From the NCBI RefSeq assembly GCF_021650935.1, contig NZ_CP091244.1, positions 1,550,001 through 1,614,000 of the forward strand: a DNA stretch of 64,000 nucleotides. Reading direction: 5' to 3'. Both the position numbers and the translations under genes were made by a program. The DNA comes from Thiothrix winogradskyi. Lineage in GTDB: Bacteria; Pseudomonadota; Gammaproteobacteria; Thiotrichales; Thiotrichaceae. The notes beneath the pieces were generated by a model. It did no database searches and was not told the origin of the DNA. It saw only the letters and a list, made by a program, of their open reading frames with translations. Every line of letters starts with the position of its first letter. Position 1 is the stretch's first letter. Shown here in pieces: positions 44,285 to 53,929 of this stretch.

Positions 44285-46051
44285 TCAATCCCCCAGCACT
44301 GTGCCATCCCGACGCGGATCAGCCGCGCCCCGCAAGCCCTGTGGGGTAATCACCACTCCGCTCAAGCCTGATGTCATGGTGCTGGTGGTGACTTCATAAC
44401 CCAAGGCTTCCAGCGCGGGTTGCATGGCGGCGGCAGACGTGCCTGCCTCCAGCTCGTAACGCCCAAATAGGTTGACCCGGTGCGGCATACTGAAAGCCTG
44501 CTGGATGTCGTAACCCCAATCGAGTTGCGCAATCAGCGCGTTCGCCACGTAGCTGATAATGCGCGGCCCGCCCGGTGAACCCAGTGCCATATAAGGCTTG
44601 CCATCTTTTAGCACAATCGTCGGTGACATTGACGAACGCGGGCGTTTGCCCGCTTCCACCCGATTCGCAACCGGCACGCCATCTTCAGCGGCTTTGAAAG
44701 AAAAGTCGGTCAATTCGTTATTCAGCAGAAAACCGTTGGTCATTAGCCGCGAACCAAAGCCGTTTTCAATGGTGCTGGTCAGCGACACCACATTGCCTTT
44801 GGCATCCACAATCACAAAATGGCTGGTGGAAGGCAATTCCAGCGCAGCATCATCCGCCCATTGCTGTGATACCTTGGGCAGGGGATCGCCGGGAGCAACC
44901 GTATCCAACGCCTTTTCGCCGTGCAACGCCTGCGCCCGTGCCTTCAGGTAAGCGGGGGCGAGCAAGGCTTGCACCGGCACATCCACGAAATCGCTGTCTG
45001 CCAAATACCGCCCGCGATCCGCAAACGCCAAGCGGGTGGCATCACCAATTAAACGCCAGCTTTGCGGGTTGTCTGCCCCCAGCTTTTTCAGGTCGAAATG
45101 GCTGAGCATTCCCAATATCTGCCCAATCGCTACCGTGCCGGAGGTTGGCGGCCCCATGCCACAGACTTCATGCTGGCGATAATCCACGCACAACACCTCA
45201 CGCGCTTTCACCTGATAATCGGCTAAATCTTGCAGTGCCAGCTTGCCGGGGTTGGTGGCGGCTTTGCTCACGGTATCGACAATGGCTTGGGCAATCTCGC
45301 CTTGGTAAAAGCCTTTCGCGCCTTGTTTGGCGATGACATCCAGCGTCTTGGCGTATTCTGGGTTTTTGCGCACAAATCCGACGGGCAAGGGCTTGCCGGA
45401 TGGGGTGAAAAAATACTGTTGGGTGGCGGGGAAGGTGCGCAAACTGTCGGCACTATCAGCGATTTGTTCCGCCATGTGTGCTGTCACCACGAAGCCATCC
45501 GTTGCCAATTGCCGCGCCGCTGTGAACAGGTCTTGCCAAGGTAATTTGCCGTAATTGGCGTGGGCGTGTGCCAGCAACGCTACCGTGCCGGGTGTGCCGA
45601 CGGAACGCCCGCCGACTACCGCATCCATAAAGCCTAAGGGTTCGCCGAGTTCATCCAGAAACAGGTCGGAGGTCACGGCTTGCGGAGCGGTTTCGCGCCC
45701 ATCCAGTGCCACCAATTGCTGCTGGTCGGCATCCCATAGCACCATGAGTGCGCCGCCACCCAAACCGGAGGCTTGCGGCTCGACCAAACCCAGCACTAAT
45801 TGCACCGCGATTGCCGCATCCACCGCCGAACCGCCTGCTTTGAGGATGGCGTAACCGGCTTGAGTTGCGTCGGGGTGCGCGGTTGCCACCATGAACTGCT
45901 TCGCTGTCACCAGCGTTTGCGGCTTGAGCGTGTGGGTGGTTTGTGGGGCAACGGTATCCGAGGCTTGCCGCGCTGCCAGTGAGGCGGGGAGGCACAGGGC
46001 GGCGACGCATACCCAACAGGCAAGTGCTGGCCACGACGGGATAATTTGCAT
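44285..46051 (-). CDS. ggt: Gamma-glutamyltranspeptidase
   Basis: A 588-aa periplasmic enzyme of glutathione breakdown. It has an N-terminal signal peptide (LACWVCVAALCLPASLA). AHPDATQAGYAILKAGGSAVDAAIA and GLGGGAL are typical of the large subunit. The autoprocessing Thr is in ELPSTSHFVIVDAKGNVVSLT, and MSPTIVLKDGKP and GSPGG follow. Length is normal. An AAGGAG site precedes the start. Confidence 0.95.
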   Translation of the reverse strand: MQIIPSWPALACWVCVAALCLPASLAARQASDTVAPQTTHTLKPQTLVTAKQFMVATAHPDATQAGYAILKAGGSAVDAAIAVQLVLGLVEPQASGLGGGALMVLWDADQQQLVALDGRETAPQAVTSDLFLDELGEPLGFMDAVVGGRSVGTPGTVALLAHAHANYGKLPWQDLFTAARQLATDGFVVTAHMAEQIADSADSLRTFPATQQYFFTPSGKPLPVGFVRKNPEYAKTLDVIAKQGAKGFYQGEIAQAIVDTVSKAATNPGKLALQDLADYQVKAREVLCVDYRQHEVCGMGPPTSGTVAIGQILGMLSHFDLKKLGADNPQSWRLIGDATRLAFADRGRYLADSDFVDVPVQALLAPAYLKARAQALHGEKALDTVAPGDPLPKVSQQWADDAALELPSTSHFVIVDAKGNVVSLTSTIENGFGSRLMTNGFLLNNELTDFSFKAAEDGVPVANRVEAGKRPRSSMSPTIVLKDGKPYMALGSPGGPRIISYVANALIAQLDWGYDIQQAFSMPHRVNLFGRYELEAGTSAAAMQPALEALGYEVTTSTMTSGLSGVVITPQGLRGAADPRRDGTVLGD

Positions 46052-46186
46052 GATAACTCCTTGGTTTAACGTGACACCGCAAGGCGAAAGTTCGCCCGCA
46101 ATCTTACCAGTTTTATCAACTTTAAATTGACAACGTAACTAAAACATCTGAGTGTGACTCATCCACGCAATTTGGAATGAAGCACC

Positions 46187-46729
46187 GTGCAAAATCTATC
46201 GTTCAGTAATGCCAATGTGCCGTTGGCAGACTTACCCGATGTTGAACAGTTCGACTGGCAGGCACTCTCGCCGCGTTATATGCCGATTAATGCCATGCTA
46301 AATCTATTGGTAACGCTGGTATTGCTTATTATCTGGTTCGTCAGTGAATACACCTTCTTGTCTGCCATTACCGCTGATTATCAGCCTTTGGCGGGTTGGG
46401 TGATGCTGGGGTTGATCGCCTTGAGTGTGCTGTACAATGTGTATGGTATTTTTGCCGATCAGCGCGTGGCGTATGCCTTGCGTGAGCATGATGTGGGGTT
46501 TCGTTGGGGCTTGTTGTTTCGGCATACGGTGATTCAGCCGCTGACCCGTATTCAACACATTGAGCTGAAACGCGGCCCGCTTGAGCGCAGTGCGGGGTTG
46601 GCAACCTTGCAGGTGTTTAGTGCCGGTAGCGGTACGTATACGTTTGCAATTCCCGGTTTGCCCATCGAGCAGGCGCAAGGCTTGCGGCAGTTTATTTTAC
46701 GGCATCAGGATTTACAGCATGGTGGATGA
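46187..46729 (+). CDS. PH-domain membrane protein, YdbS-like
   Basis: A 180-aa protein with two hydrophobic segments (about 37-57 and 66-88) followed by a bacterial PH-like (bPH2) domain (RVAYALREHDVGFRWGLLFRHTVIQPLTRIQHIELKRGPLERSAGLATLQVFSAG). It pairs with the next gene, which it overlaps by 11 nt. The role of such YdbS/YdbT pairs is not well defined. Confidence 0.85.
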   Translation: MQNLSFSNANVPLADLPDVEQFDWQALSPRYMPINAMLNLLVTLVLLIIWFVSEYTFLSAITADYQPLAGWVMLGLIALSVLYNVYGIFADQRVAYALREHDVGFRWGLLFRHTVIQPLTRIQHIELKRGPLERSAGLATLQVFSAGSGTYTFAIPGLPIEQAQGLRQFILRHQDLQHGG

Positions 46730-48257
46730 TGCGCTGCAAAAGCTGGAAAATTGGCAGCATTTATCACCGATTGCGTTGCTGTATTTCAGTCTGCAAAGTT
46801 TGCAGGCGGTGTTTGGCAGTGTGTTTTACCTCATTCCACTCACCATTTTTACGTATCGGGGCTTGCAGGAGTCGCCACTGCTGACGCTGGGCGCGATTGT
46901 GCTTGGCTTGGGGTTGTTCGCGGGTATTGCAGTGTTGCGCTATTATTTTTACCAGTTTCGGGTGAGCGGCGACACGGTGGATATTCAGGCGGGGATTATT
47001 CAAAAAACCCAGCTCAACCTGCCGTTTGAGCGCATTCAAAATGTGAAGCTGGAACAGCCTTTGTATTACCGCTTCACGGATCATGTGATGGTGCAGTTGG
47101 ATACGGCTGGTTCGAGTCGCGATGAGGCGCAGCTTGTTGCTTTGTCGCGCTCACAAGCAGAAGCGTTGCAGCACGCCATTTATGCCGCGCATTCAACTAC
47201 CACGATTACCCAAGAGACCAACACTACGATTGCCAGCGATATTGAGGAGGTGAAGGAGACAATCCCCAACGAACGCTTATTGAATCGGCGCAGTGTCGGC
47301 GATTTGTTGATTTATGGGATTAGCAATAATCGGGTGTGGGTGTTTTTGGCAGCAACGACACCGTTTTGGGATAACGCGCTGGAGCGGATTGGTGAACGGC
47401 TGGAAACGTCGGGCATTGATGTGGTGCAGTATTTTGACCCGACGCAGCAGTCGCTGGGGTGGTTGATTGTGCTGATGGTGGGCATTGCTTTGTTGGTGGT
47501 GATGTTCATGGCGTTGTTATCGGTGGCGGGCGCGATGTTGAGCTTTTTTGATTACAGCTTGGTGCAGCGTGGTGAGCGTTATATCCAACGTTGTGGTTTG
47601 TTTACGCGCCACGAAGTGAGTATGAAACTGTCGCGCTTGCAATGGGTGCAGTTTCAGCAAAGTTGGTTGGAGCGGGTGTTTGGGCGTTGCAATGTGCGCT
47701 TTGAGCAAATTCAAGCACCGCAGGCAGGTTTGGTCGATGCGGGGCGGATTATGGTTCCCGCCGTTACGCCGCAGGATGCACAAGCGTTATTGACGGAAGC
47801 TTTGCCAGCGCAGCGTTTAGCCGAGGTGGTGTTTGCGCCGATTAACTGGCGGTTTTTAATCCGACCGTTTTTGTTCTGTCTTGTGTTGGTCGGGGTGTCG
47901 CAATGGCTGTTGCGCCCCGATTCGCCGCTATTGGCGAATGTTGCTTTACTGCTTGGGATTTGGATCGGCTTGCTGAGCGTGTTGCGTTGGCGGCGCTGGG
48001 GGTATGCGTTGGATAGTCAGTTTCTGTATATCCGCAAAGGGCTGATTGGGGTGAATTATTACTGTCTACCGATTTTTAAGGTGCAGCAGGTGAGCTATAC
48101 GCAAAGCTGGTGGTTGCAGCGCCATAACCTATGCCATGTGCGGCTGGTGTTTGCATCAGGCGCTCAGGGCGTGCCGTTTATCCCCTGGGCGGTGGGTAAA
48201 CGCATTGTGAATGATAGCTTGTATCAGGCGGAAAGTAGCGGGCGGAGTTGGATGTAA
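46719..48257 (+). CDS. PH-domain membrane protein, YdbT-like
   Basis: A 512-aa protein with several membrane segments and repeated bPH2 domains (FRVSGDTVDIQAGIIQKTQLNLPFERIQNVKLEQ near 80; ERYIQRCGLFTRHEVSMKLSRLQWVQ near 290; FLYIRKGLIGVNYYCLPIFKVQQV near 445). ATG 46719 was chosen because homology starts there. It forms a translationally coupled pair with the preceding gene. Confidence 0.85.
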   Translation: MVDDALQKLENWQHLSPIALLYFSLQSLQAVFGSVFYLIPLTIFTYRGLQESPLLTLGAIVLGLGLFAGIAVLRYYFYQFRVSGDTVDIQAGIIQKTQLNLPFERIQNVKLEQPLYYRFTDHVMVQLDTAGSSRDEAQLVALSRSQAEALQHAIYAAHSTTTITQETNTTIASDIEEVKETIPNERLLNRRSVGDLLIYGISNNRVWVFLAATTPFWDNALERIGERLETSGIDVVQYFDPTQQSLGWLIVLMVGIALLVVMFMALLSVAGAMLSFFDYSLVQRGERYIQRCGLFTRHEVSMKLSRLQWVQFQQSWLERVFGRCNVRFEQIQAPQAGLVDAGRIMVPAVTPQDAQALLTEALPAQRLAEVVFAPINWRFLIRPFLFCLVLVGVSQWLLRPDSPLLANVALLLGIWIGLLSVLRWRRWGYALDSQFLYIRKGLIGVNYYCLPIFKVQQVSYTQSWWLQRHNLCHVRLVFASGAQGVPFIPWAVGKRIVNDSLYQAESSGRSWM

Positions 48258-48262
48258 TACTT

Positions 48263-49246
48263 ATGATGAAAGTGGTTTCACTGTTTTCTGGTGCGGGTGG
48301 ATTGGACTTGGGATTTTCTCAAGCGGGTTTTCGGATTGTTTATGCTAATGAGCATGATAAAGATATTTGGGCGACATACCGTTTGAATCATCCTGCTACC
48401 CAATTAGAAGCGGGTAGTATCGTCAATATTCCTGAAAGTGAAATTCCTGATTGTGATGGCATTATTGGGGGCCCGCCGTGTCAAAGTTGGAGCGAAGGCG
48501 GCGCACGAAGAGGGATTAATGATCATCGTGGGCAATTATTTTTTGAATTTATTCGAGTTTTAAGGGCTAAGCAACCTAAGTTTTTTCTTGCTGAAAATGT
48601 GAGTGGAATGCTTGCGCCACGCCACCGAGAAGCATTGGAAAATATTAAACAAACGTTTACTGATAGTGGCTATGATGTGTTTTTCAAGCTCCTGAATGCT
48701 TCACACTATGGCGTTTCACAAGACCGTGAACGTGTCATTTTTATCGGTTTTAGAAAGGATCTGGGGATTCGCTATACTTTCCCCGCTCCCTTTGCGGAAC
48801 GTCGTTGCTTGCGGGATGTGATCGGCGATTTAGCAAATTCTGCACGCCCTGCTCACAGCAAGTCGAAACCGAATATTGATCTTGTCATTCCCAATCATGA
48901 GTATATGACGGGAGGTTTTTCCAGTATTTATATGTCACGCAACCGTGTCAGGGCTTGGGATGAGCCATCGTTTACTATCCAGGCTGGTGGTCGTCATGCG
49001 CCGATTCACCCTGATGCACCGAAGATGGAAAAATTGGGGCAGGATGCATTTAGGTTTGTTCCCGGTTATGAATACCGACGCTTGAGTGTGCGTGAGTGCG
49101 CACGTATTCAAGGTTTTCCAGATGACTTTGTATTTTTATACAATGATGTGAATCAAGGTTATAAAATGATCGGTAATGCTGTCGCCGTAGGTTTCGCTAA
49201 GGTTTTGGCAGAATCTGTTCAAATGCATTTAACACAGCGTGATTAA
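48263..49246 (+). CDS. Orphan DNA cytosine-5 methyltransferase
   Basis: A 327-aa C5 methyltransferase. Motif I is VSLFSGAGGLDLGF, IV is GGPPCQSWS with the catalytic Cys, VI is AENVSG, VIII is QDRERVIFIGF, IX is RRLSVRECARIQGFPDDF and X is GNAVAVGFA. Its codon use is clearly more AT-rich than that of its neighbours, suggesting recent transfer. No restriction enzyme gene is adjacent. The start could be either of two adjacent ATGs, 48263 or 48266. Confidence 0.9.
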   Translation: MMKVVSLFSGAGGLDLGFSQAGFRIVYANEHDKDIWATYRLNHPATQLEAGSIVNIPESEIPDCDGIIGGPPCQSWSEGGARRGINDHRGQLFFEFIRVLRAKQPKFFLAENVSGMLAPRHREALENIKQTFTDSGYDVFFKLLNASHYGVSQDRERVIFIGFRKDLGIRYTFPAPFAERRCLRDVIGDLANSARPAHSKSKPNIDLVIPNHEYMTGGFSSIYMSRNRVRAWDEPSFTIQAGGRHAPIHPDAPKMEKLGQDAFRFVPGYEYRRLSVRECARIQGFPDDFVFLYNDVNQGYKMIGNAVAVGFAKVLAESVQMHLTQRD

Positions 49247-49273
49247 GTTGTTGTGCAACAATCAAGAAACTCG

Positions 49274-49302
49274 TTGACAATATTGGCTAGGGTCGTTAAG
49301 GT
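49274..49302 (+). promoter_or_regulatory. Sigma-70 promoter of tRNA-Met
   Basis: TTGACA (49274-49279), 17-nt spacer, TAAGGT (49297-49302), 12 nt before the mature tRNA. Confidence 0.7.
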
Positions 49303-49314
49303 CTCAAGCCTTAT

Positions 49315-49391
49315 GGCTACATAGCTCAGTTGGTTAGAGCACATCACTCATAATGATGGGGTCCCTAGTTCGAATCTAGGTGTAGCCACCA
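49315..49391 (+). tRNA. tRNA-Met (CAT), elongator
   Basis: A 77-nt cloverleaf with encoded CCA. The acceptor GGCTACA pairs with TGTAGCC, the D arm is AGCTCAGTTGGTTAGAGC and the anticodon loop ACTCATAA is closed by CATC/GATG. The T arm contains GTTCGAATC. It is very similar to E. coli elongator tRNA-Met and lacks the initiator features. Confidence 0.95.
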
Positions 49392-49427
49392 AAAGAGCGC
49401 ATCAGGTTGGATTGACCTGTACAAGGA

Positions 49428-49463
49428 AGCCCTTACTGGTTGCAATCGGTAAGGGCTTTTTTA
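49428..49463 (+). terminator. Intrinsic terminator after tRNA-Met
   Basis: AGCCCTTAC (49428-49436) pairs with GTAAGGGCT (49449-49457), followed by T-run. Confidence 0.85.
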
Positions 49464-49492
49464 TTGAAGTCCGCAAAAACCACGGGACAAAC

Positions 49493-50251
49493 ATGATGGA
49501 TGATGCACAATTGCTGCGTTACAGCCGCCAGATTATGCTGCCGCAGATTGATATAACCGGGCAAGAAAAGCTCAATGCGGCGCGTGTCCTAATCATTGGG
49601 GTGGGTGGTTTGGGTTCGCCCGTGGCGATGTACCTTGCCACGAGCGGGGTGGGAACGCTGGTATTGTGTGACCCGGATGTAGTCGACCTGACCAATTTGC
49701 AGCGCCAGATTATTCACGATACGCCAAAGATTGGGCAGCTTAAAGTTGACTCCGCAGCGGAAACCTTGCGCCGCCTTAACCCAGAAATCGCCGTGGAAAC
49801 CTTGCCACGCCAATTGGATGAGGCTGAATTACTGAGCCAGATGCAGCAGGCGGATGTGGTGGTGGATTGCACCGATAACCTCGATTCGCGCTTGCTGATT
49901 AATCGGGTCGCCGTAGCAGCTCGCAAGCCGTTGGTATCGGCAGCCGCGATTCGTTGGGAAGGGCAGATCAGCGTGTTTCAGCCGTATCTTGGAGAAAACC
50001 CTTGCTACCATTGCTTTTACGGCAAGGTGGGTGGCATTGCGCAAACCTGTAGTGAAAACGGTGTCGTCGGGCCATTGCTGGGGATTTTGGGCAGTATGCA
50101 GGCGTTGGAAGTGGTGAAATTAGTGGTTGGAACGGGTGAAACCCTGACCGGAAAAGTCATGCTGTTCGATGGACAGGCGCTGGAATGGATGCGCTTTACC
50201 TTGCCGCGTGATCCGGCTTGCCCGGTGTGTGGTGCAATCGAACGTGAGTAG
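49493..50251 (+). CDS. moeB: Molybdopterin-synthase adenylyltransferase MoeB
   Basis: A 252-aa ThiF/MoeB/HesA enzyme. The nucleotide site is VLIIGVGGLGSPVAMYLATSGVG, then DCTDNLDSR. The zinc cysteines appear as NPCYHCFYG and CPVCG. It adenylates the C-terminal GlyGly of MoaD-type proteins, such as the one encoded at 50541-50795. ATG 49493 (or 49496) was chosen since upstream sequence belongs to the tRNA terminator. Only the larger MoeB form without a rhodanese domain is seen. Confidence 0.9.
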   Translation: MMDDAQLLRYSRQIMLPQIDITGQEKLNAARVLIIGVGGLGSPVAMYLATSGVGTLVLCDPDVVDLTNLQRQIIHDTPKIGQLKVDSAAETLRRLNPEIAVETLPRQLDEAELLSQMQQADVVVDCTDNLDSRLLINRVAVAARKPLVSAAAIRWEGQISVFQPYLGENPCYHCFYGKVGGIAQTCSENGVVGPLLGILGSMQALEVVKLVVGTGETLTGKVMLFDGQALEWMRFTLPRDPACPVCGAIERE

Positions 50252-50515
50252 TTATCCGCCACCTTTACGGTAATACAAATCAAACTGCCGCAAAAACGTT
50301 TGAAAATCGGCTTCAGCAACACCCGCGTAGGTAAACGTTACCGGAATATACGGCAGTGCCAGTATGGCAATGCGGCGCACCTGTTCCACCCCTAAAGTCA
50401 GCGTCAATGGCACGCCTTTCACCCAGATATGAATAGCGTCACCGCTATGCGTATACGGGTAATCATGCAAAGCAGCGGGCAAGAGTTGTAGAAACTCTGC
50501 CCGCGTAAAACCCAT
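50252..50515 (-). CDS. Small conserved-looking protein of the AOR cluster, unknown
   Basis: An 87-aa protein (MGFTRAEFLQLLPAALHDYPYT, HIWVKGVPLTLTLGVEQVRRIAILALPYIPVTFTYAG). It lies directly after the MoaD-like gene and may be co-transcribed with the AOR operon. ATG 50515 is preferred, as the extension to 50581 would overlap moaD, but no strong ribosome site is seen. I do not recognise a family. Confidence 0.55.
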   Translation of the reverse strand: MGFTRAEFLQLLPAALHDYPYTHSGDAIHIWVKGVPLTLTLGVEQVRRIAILALPYIPVTFTYAGVAEADFQTFLRQFDLYYRKGGG

Positions 50516-50540
50516 TTCGCGGTATAAGCAAGAAATTCGC

Positions 50541-50795
50541 TTACCCTCCCGCCACGGGTGGCCAAATCGCCAATACATCACCCATTTTTAGCCTTCCCAC
50601 TTCATCGCGGTCAGCATGGCAGACGAACACCCCATTCAACAGCACCAAATGCGCCAGCTCGCGTGGCACGCGGAACTGGTCAATGATGGCGTTTACGGTT
50701 GCCCCTTCCGCCACGTCGATCTGTACCGCATTGCGCTGTGCATTCGTAGGCAATAAATCACTCAGGTTGGCATACAGTTTCAAGGTAATGTTCAT
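50541..50795 (-). CDS. MoaD/ThiS-like sulfur carrier
   Basis: An 84-aa ubiquitin-fold protein ending in VAGG, the C-terminal GlyGly that is thiocarboxylated. It starts MNITLKLYANLSDLLP. In tungsten AOR clusters such MoaD-like proteins supply sulfur for the metal-pterin cofactor. ATG 50795 was chosen. It sits between the AOR FAD subunit and the small ORF, convergent with moeB. Confidence 0.85.
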   Translation of the reverse strand: MNITLKLYANLSDLLPTNAQRNAVQIDVAEGATVNAIIDQFRVPRELAHLVLLNGVFVCHADRDEVGRLKMGDVLAIWPPVAGG

Positions 50796-50813
50796 GCGCA
50801 CTCACCGTTACAG

Positions 50814-52052
50814 TTAGGGGACGTGATGTGCCAGATACGCCTCCATCACGCGGGTTGGGTCATCCATGAGTTTGTGTTTCCACTTGCCTAAGCGCGTGCG
50901 GTTTTGGATCAAGCCGCGCATCACACCAATATGTTGCGTCATGCCCAAGGTATTCGCTCCGACCAGCACATCTCCCTCGAACTGGAGGTTGATGTAACGG
51001 TAACGCGCCGTATTATCCAGCGTCGCGGCATCGCCGCCATCCACGCCTTGCCACAAGCCGAAGGATGCCGAAATCAGCCCCATCGTGTCCAGCACGTTCA
51101 TATTAATGCTGCCACGGTGTAGGGCATTTTTGCCGCCACTCATATTGATTGCCGCCAGATAACCATGTTCCACCGCTGTTGGCTGGATCGCTTGCACGCT
51201 GTAACTACCGGTGGAAAAGTCCTTACCTTCCGCCACGTCACCTGCTGCGAAAATGTCTGGGTGGCTGGTTTGCAGGCGCTCATTCACGATAATGCCGTAA
51301 TTGGTGTCCAACAAACCATTCGCCAGATCGGTATTCGCTTGCACCCCGGTGGCGCTGATGACCAGATTGACTTTGAGCGGCTCGTGCCCGCTCAATTCCA
51401 CCACCAGTTTGCCCGCATCCTCGCTGACGCTTTGCACACGAGTTGATGTTAGCACGCGGACACCTTTGGCTTCGCACCACTGCTTCAGCAAGCCGCCGGA
51501 CTTTTCATCCATCATGCGCGGCACCATGCGGTTTTCCATTTCCACTACGGTCAGTTTCACGCCGCGTAACGCCAAGGCTTCTAGAATAATGCAGCCGATG
51601 AAACCCGCGCCCATCAGCACCACGTCATCGCCTGCATTTGCGCCTGCAATGATTTTACGTGCATCCGCCAGCGTCCAGCAATTGACCACACCCGGCAAAT
51701 CCATGCCCGGAATCGGTGGGCGTGTCGCGCGTGAACCCGTTGCCAGCAATAGCTTGTCGAACGTCAGCGTGTCGCCACCCACCAAGGTCAGCGCTTTGCT
51801 GTCTGGGTGGATACTTTCCACGATGTGTTGGCGTAGCTCAATCCGCAGGGCATCGAAATGCCCTGCTGTTGGGCGCAAATGCGTACCGCCTTCGTCGACT
51901 TTACCAATCAGGTGGTAAGGAATTGCCATACGCGAATACGGCAATTCCGGTTCACCACCTAGCAACGTAATGTCCGCCTCTGGCAGCCGTTTACGCAAGG
52001 TTTCAGCGGCAACCACGCCCGCTGGCCCTGTACCAATGATCACATGCTTCAT
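50814..52052 (-). CDS. NAD/FAD oxidoreductase subunit of aldehyde oxidoreductase (AorC-like)
   Basis: A 412-aa pyridine nucleotide-disulfide oxidoreductase. The FAD site is HVIIGTGPAGVVAAETLRKR, the NAD site is VVLMGAGFIGCIILEALALRG, and the second FAD motif is DIFAAGDVAEG. There is no redox-active CxxxxC. As the third gene after the AOR ferredoxin and catalytic subunits it probably passes electrons to NAD+. GAGG precedes ATG 52052. Confidence 0.85.
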   Translation of the reverse strand: MKHVIIGTGPAGVVAAETLRKRLPEADITLLGGEPELPYSRMAIPYHLIGKVDEGGTHLRPTAGHFDALRIELRQHIVESIHPDSKALTLVGGDTLTFDKLLLATGSRATRPPIPGMDLPGVVNCWTLADARKIIAGANAGDDVVLMGAGFIGCIILEALALRGVKLTVVEMENRMVPRMMDEKSGGLLKQWCEAKGVRVLTSTRVQSVSEDAGKLVVELSGHEPLKVNLVISATGVQANTDLANGLLDTNYGIIVNERLQTSHPDIFAAGDVAEGKDFSTGSYSVQAIQPTAVEHGYLAAINMSGGKNALHRGSINMNVLDTMGLISASFGLWQGVDGGDAATLDNTARYRYINLQFEGDVLVGANTLGMTQHIGVMRGLIQNRTRLGKWKHKLMDDPTRVMEAYLAHHVP

Positions 52053-52059
52053 GCGCACC

Positions 52060-53916
52060 TCACGCGGGTAGCCCATAACGGTTGCGGATTTCCTCGGTCA
52101 ATTGACCATCGGTTGTCCAACCACGCAGTTCGTAGTACTTGGGCAACATGACATCCAGACCGGATACCAAGCCTTTCGCAGGGCCAACATTGGCAGCGTC
52201 TTTCAGCAAGCGCTTCGGCAAGGTGTCATCCGCACCCGTCAGACCGGCACGCATATTAAAATCGCGTTCCAGATTCCAGATACGAGCGCCGACTTCGGCG
52301 CATTTTTCTACCGACCAATCGCCTTCGCAGGCCGCGTCAATTTGCGGGGCAATGTTCACCAACGACCATGCAAACGTAGTGAACAAGCACAAGCCGGACG
52401 AATCCACAGCGGCGGTAGCATCTTGGAACGCAATGACCAACTCCGGTTTGCCATCGGTGGCAAGTGGATCGGTTTTGATCGGAATCCCCAAGACTTCAGA
52501 TGACACGGTGTAGCTGCGTAAATGGCACGCGCCACGGTTGGACGTTGCATAAGTCAAGCCCATGCCCTGAATCCCGCGTGGGTCATAGGCAGGGAATTCC
52601 TGCCCTTTCACCGTCATCGACAATTCGGGATGACCGTACTTCTCGCACATGCGCTTAGAACCCATGCCGAGGATTTTGCCGAAACCTTCGCCTTTCGCGG
52701 TGAGTTCGGTGGCTTTTACCAAGGCTTCTGCGGAACCGAAGCTGAGGTCAAGACCGCCGGTGTCTTCCAGCGTAATCACGCCCATCGCGAACAATTCCAT
52801 CGCCGCTGATACGGTGGCACCGAAGGAAATCGGGTCGAAACCGTCTTCGTTGCACAGGAAGTTGACGTAAGTGAGCGCATCCAAATCATCCACGCCAGTA
52901 TTCGGCCCCAATGCCCACGCCGCTTCGTATTCCAAGCCGCCGGAATTGCCCCAATATTCGGGCTTGGTGGCGACAGAGAAGTGACCTTGGTCAATAGTGG
53001 AAATCCGCCCGCACGCAATGGTGCAACCAAAGCAACCCGCGTTACGGGTCAGGTTCGGTTTGCCGTCGGATTTGCGCAGGGCGTGCATGGCTTCGCCGGA
53101 GACGTTGTGTGCGTTTTCAAATTGCACTTCGCGCATATTGCGGGTCGGCAATGCGCCCATTTCGTTGATGACGTTCATCAGCACTTGCGTGCCGTATTTG
53201 GGTAAACCTGCGCCTGTCACCGCATTGTCGGCTAGCACTTTTTTCTGTGCCGCGACTTCGCGCATGAAACGGATCGGGTCTTTGATATTGCCGACACCTT
53301 TAGTGCCACGTACCGCGACCGCTTTGAGGTTTTTGGATGCCATCACCGTACCCACGCCGGAACGCCCAGCAGCACGGTGCAAGTCGTTGACGATGGCGGA
53401 ATACAAGCAGCCTGCTTCGGCAGCACGCCCCACACAGCAAATACGAATTTGCGGGTCTTGGTGTTTTTTGTGGATGAGTTCATCCGTTTCCCACACCGAT
53501 TTGCCCCATAAGTCGTCAGCTGGTAGCAATTCGGCGTGCTCGTTTTCGACGTACAGGTAAACGGGGGCTGGGGCTTTGCCTTCAAAAATAATCATGTCCC
53601 ACCCGGCGTTTTTCAGTTCCGCACCGATAAAGCCGCCGGAGTTGGAACAGGCAATCGTGCCGGTCAGCGGGCTTTTGGTAATGACGGAATAACGCCCACC
53701 TGTGGAAGCCATAGTGCCGGTCAACGGGCCGGTGGCCATAATGAGCTTATTGTCAGGGCCGAGTGCATCGACGGTTGCGTCGACTTCTGCCACAAAATAA
53801 CGGGTCGCTAAACCGCGTTGACCTAGATAATCGTTCGCCCATTCCATGTTCAGCGGTTCGGTTGTTACCGTGCCGTTGCTCAGGTTGACGCGCAGAATTT
53901 GTTTAGTCCATGCCAT
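52060..53916 (-). CDS. Tungsten aldehyde:ferredoxin oxidoreductase, catalytic subunit
   Basis: A 618-aa AOR-family enzyme that oxidises aldehydes to acids. The N-terminal pterin-binding domain has ATGPLTGTMASTGGRYSVITKSPLTG and CSNSGGFIGAELK. The [4Fe-4S] cysteines are in NAGCFGCTIACG, with a fourth in DSSGLCLF near 494. GAGGAGGAT before ATG 53916 is a strong ribosome site, so the longer frame to 54090 is not used. It follows the ferredoxin subunit by 13 nt. The tungstate transporter nearby supports tungsten rather than molybdenum. Confidence 0.93.
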   Translation of the reverse strand: MAWTKQILRVNLSNGTVTTEPLNMEWANDYLGQRGLATRYFVAEVDATVDALGPDNKLIMATGPLTGTMASTGGRYSVITKSPLTGTIACSNSGGFIGAELKNAGWDMIIFEGKAPAPVYLYVENEHAELLPADDLWGKSVWETDELIHKKHQDPQIRICCVGRAAEAGCLYSAIVNDLHRAAGRSGVGTVMASKNLKAVAVRGTKGVGNIKDPIRFMREVAAQKKVLADNAVTGAGLPKYGTQVLMNVINEMGALPTRNMREVQFENAHNVSGEAMHALRKSDGKPNLTRNAGCFGCTIACGRISTIDQGHFSVATKPEYWGNSGGLEYEAAWALGPNTGVDDLDALTYVNFLCNEDGFDPISFGATVSAAMELFAMGVITLEDTGGLDLSFGSAEALVKATELTAKGEGFGKILGMGSKRMCEKYGHPELSMTVKGQEFPAYDPRGIQGMGLTYATSNRGACHLRSYTVSSEVLGIPIKTDPLATDGKPELVIAFQDATAAVDSSGLCLFTTFAWSLVNIAPQIDAACEGDWSVEKCAEVGARIWNLERDFNMRAGLTGADDTLPKRLLKDAANVGPAKGLVSGLDVMLPKYYELRGWTTDGQLTEEIRNRYGLPA

Positions 53917-53929
53917 GTGCTGATCCTCC

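Noticed and set aside
49315..49391. Initiator tRNA or tRNA-Ile2 with CAT anticodon
   Set aside because: Acceptor and D arms match elongator tRNA-Met closely, and the first base pair is normal G-C.
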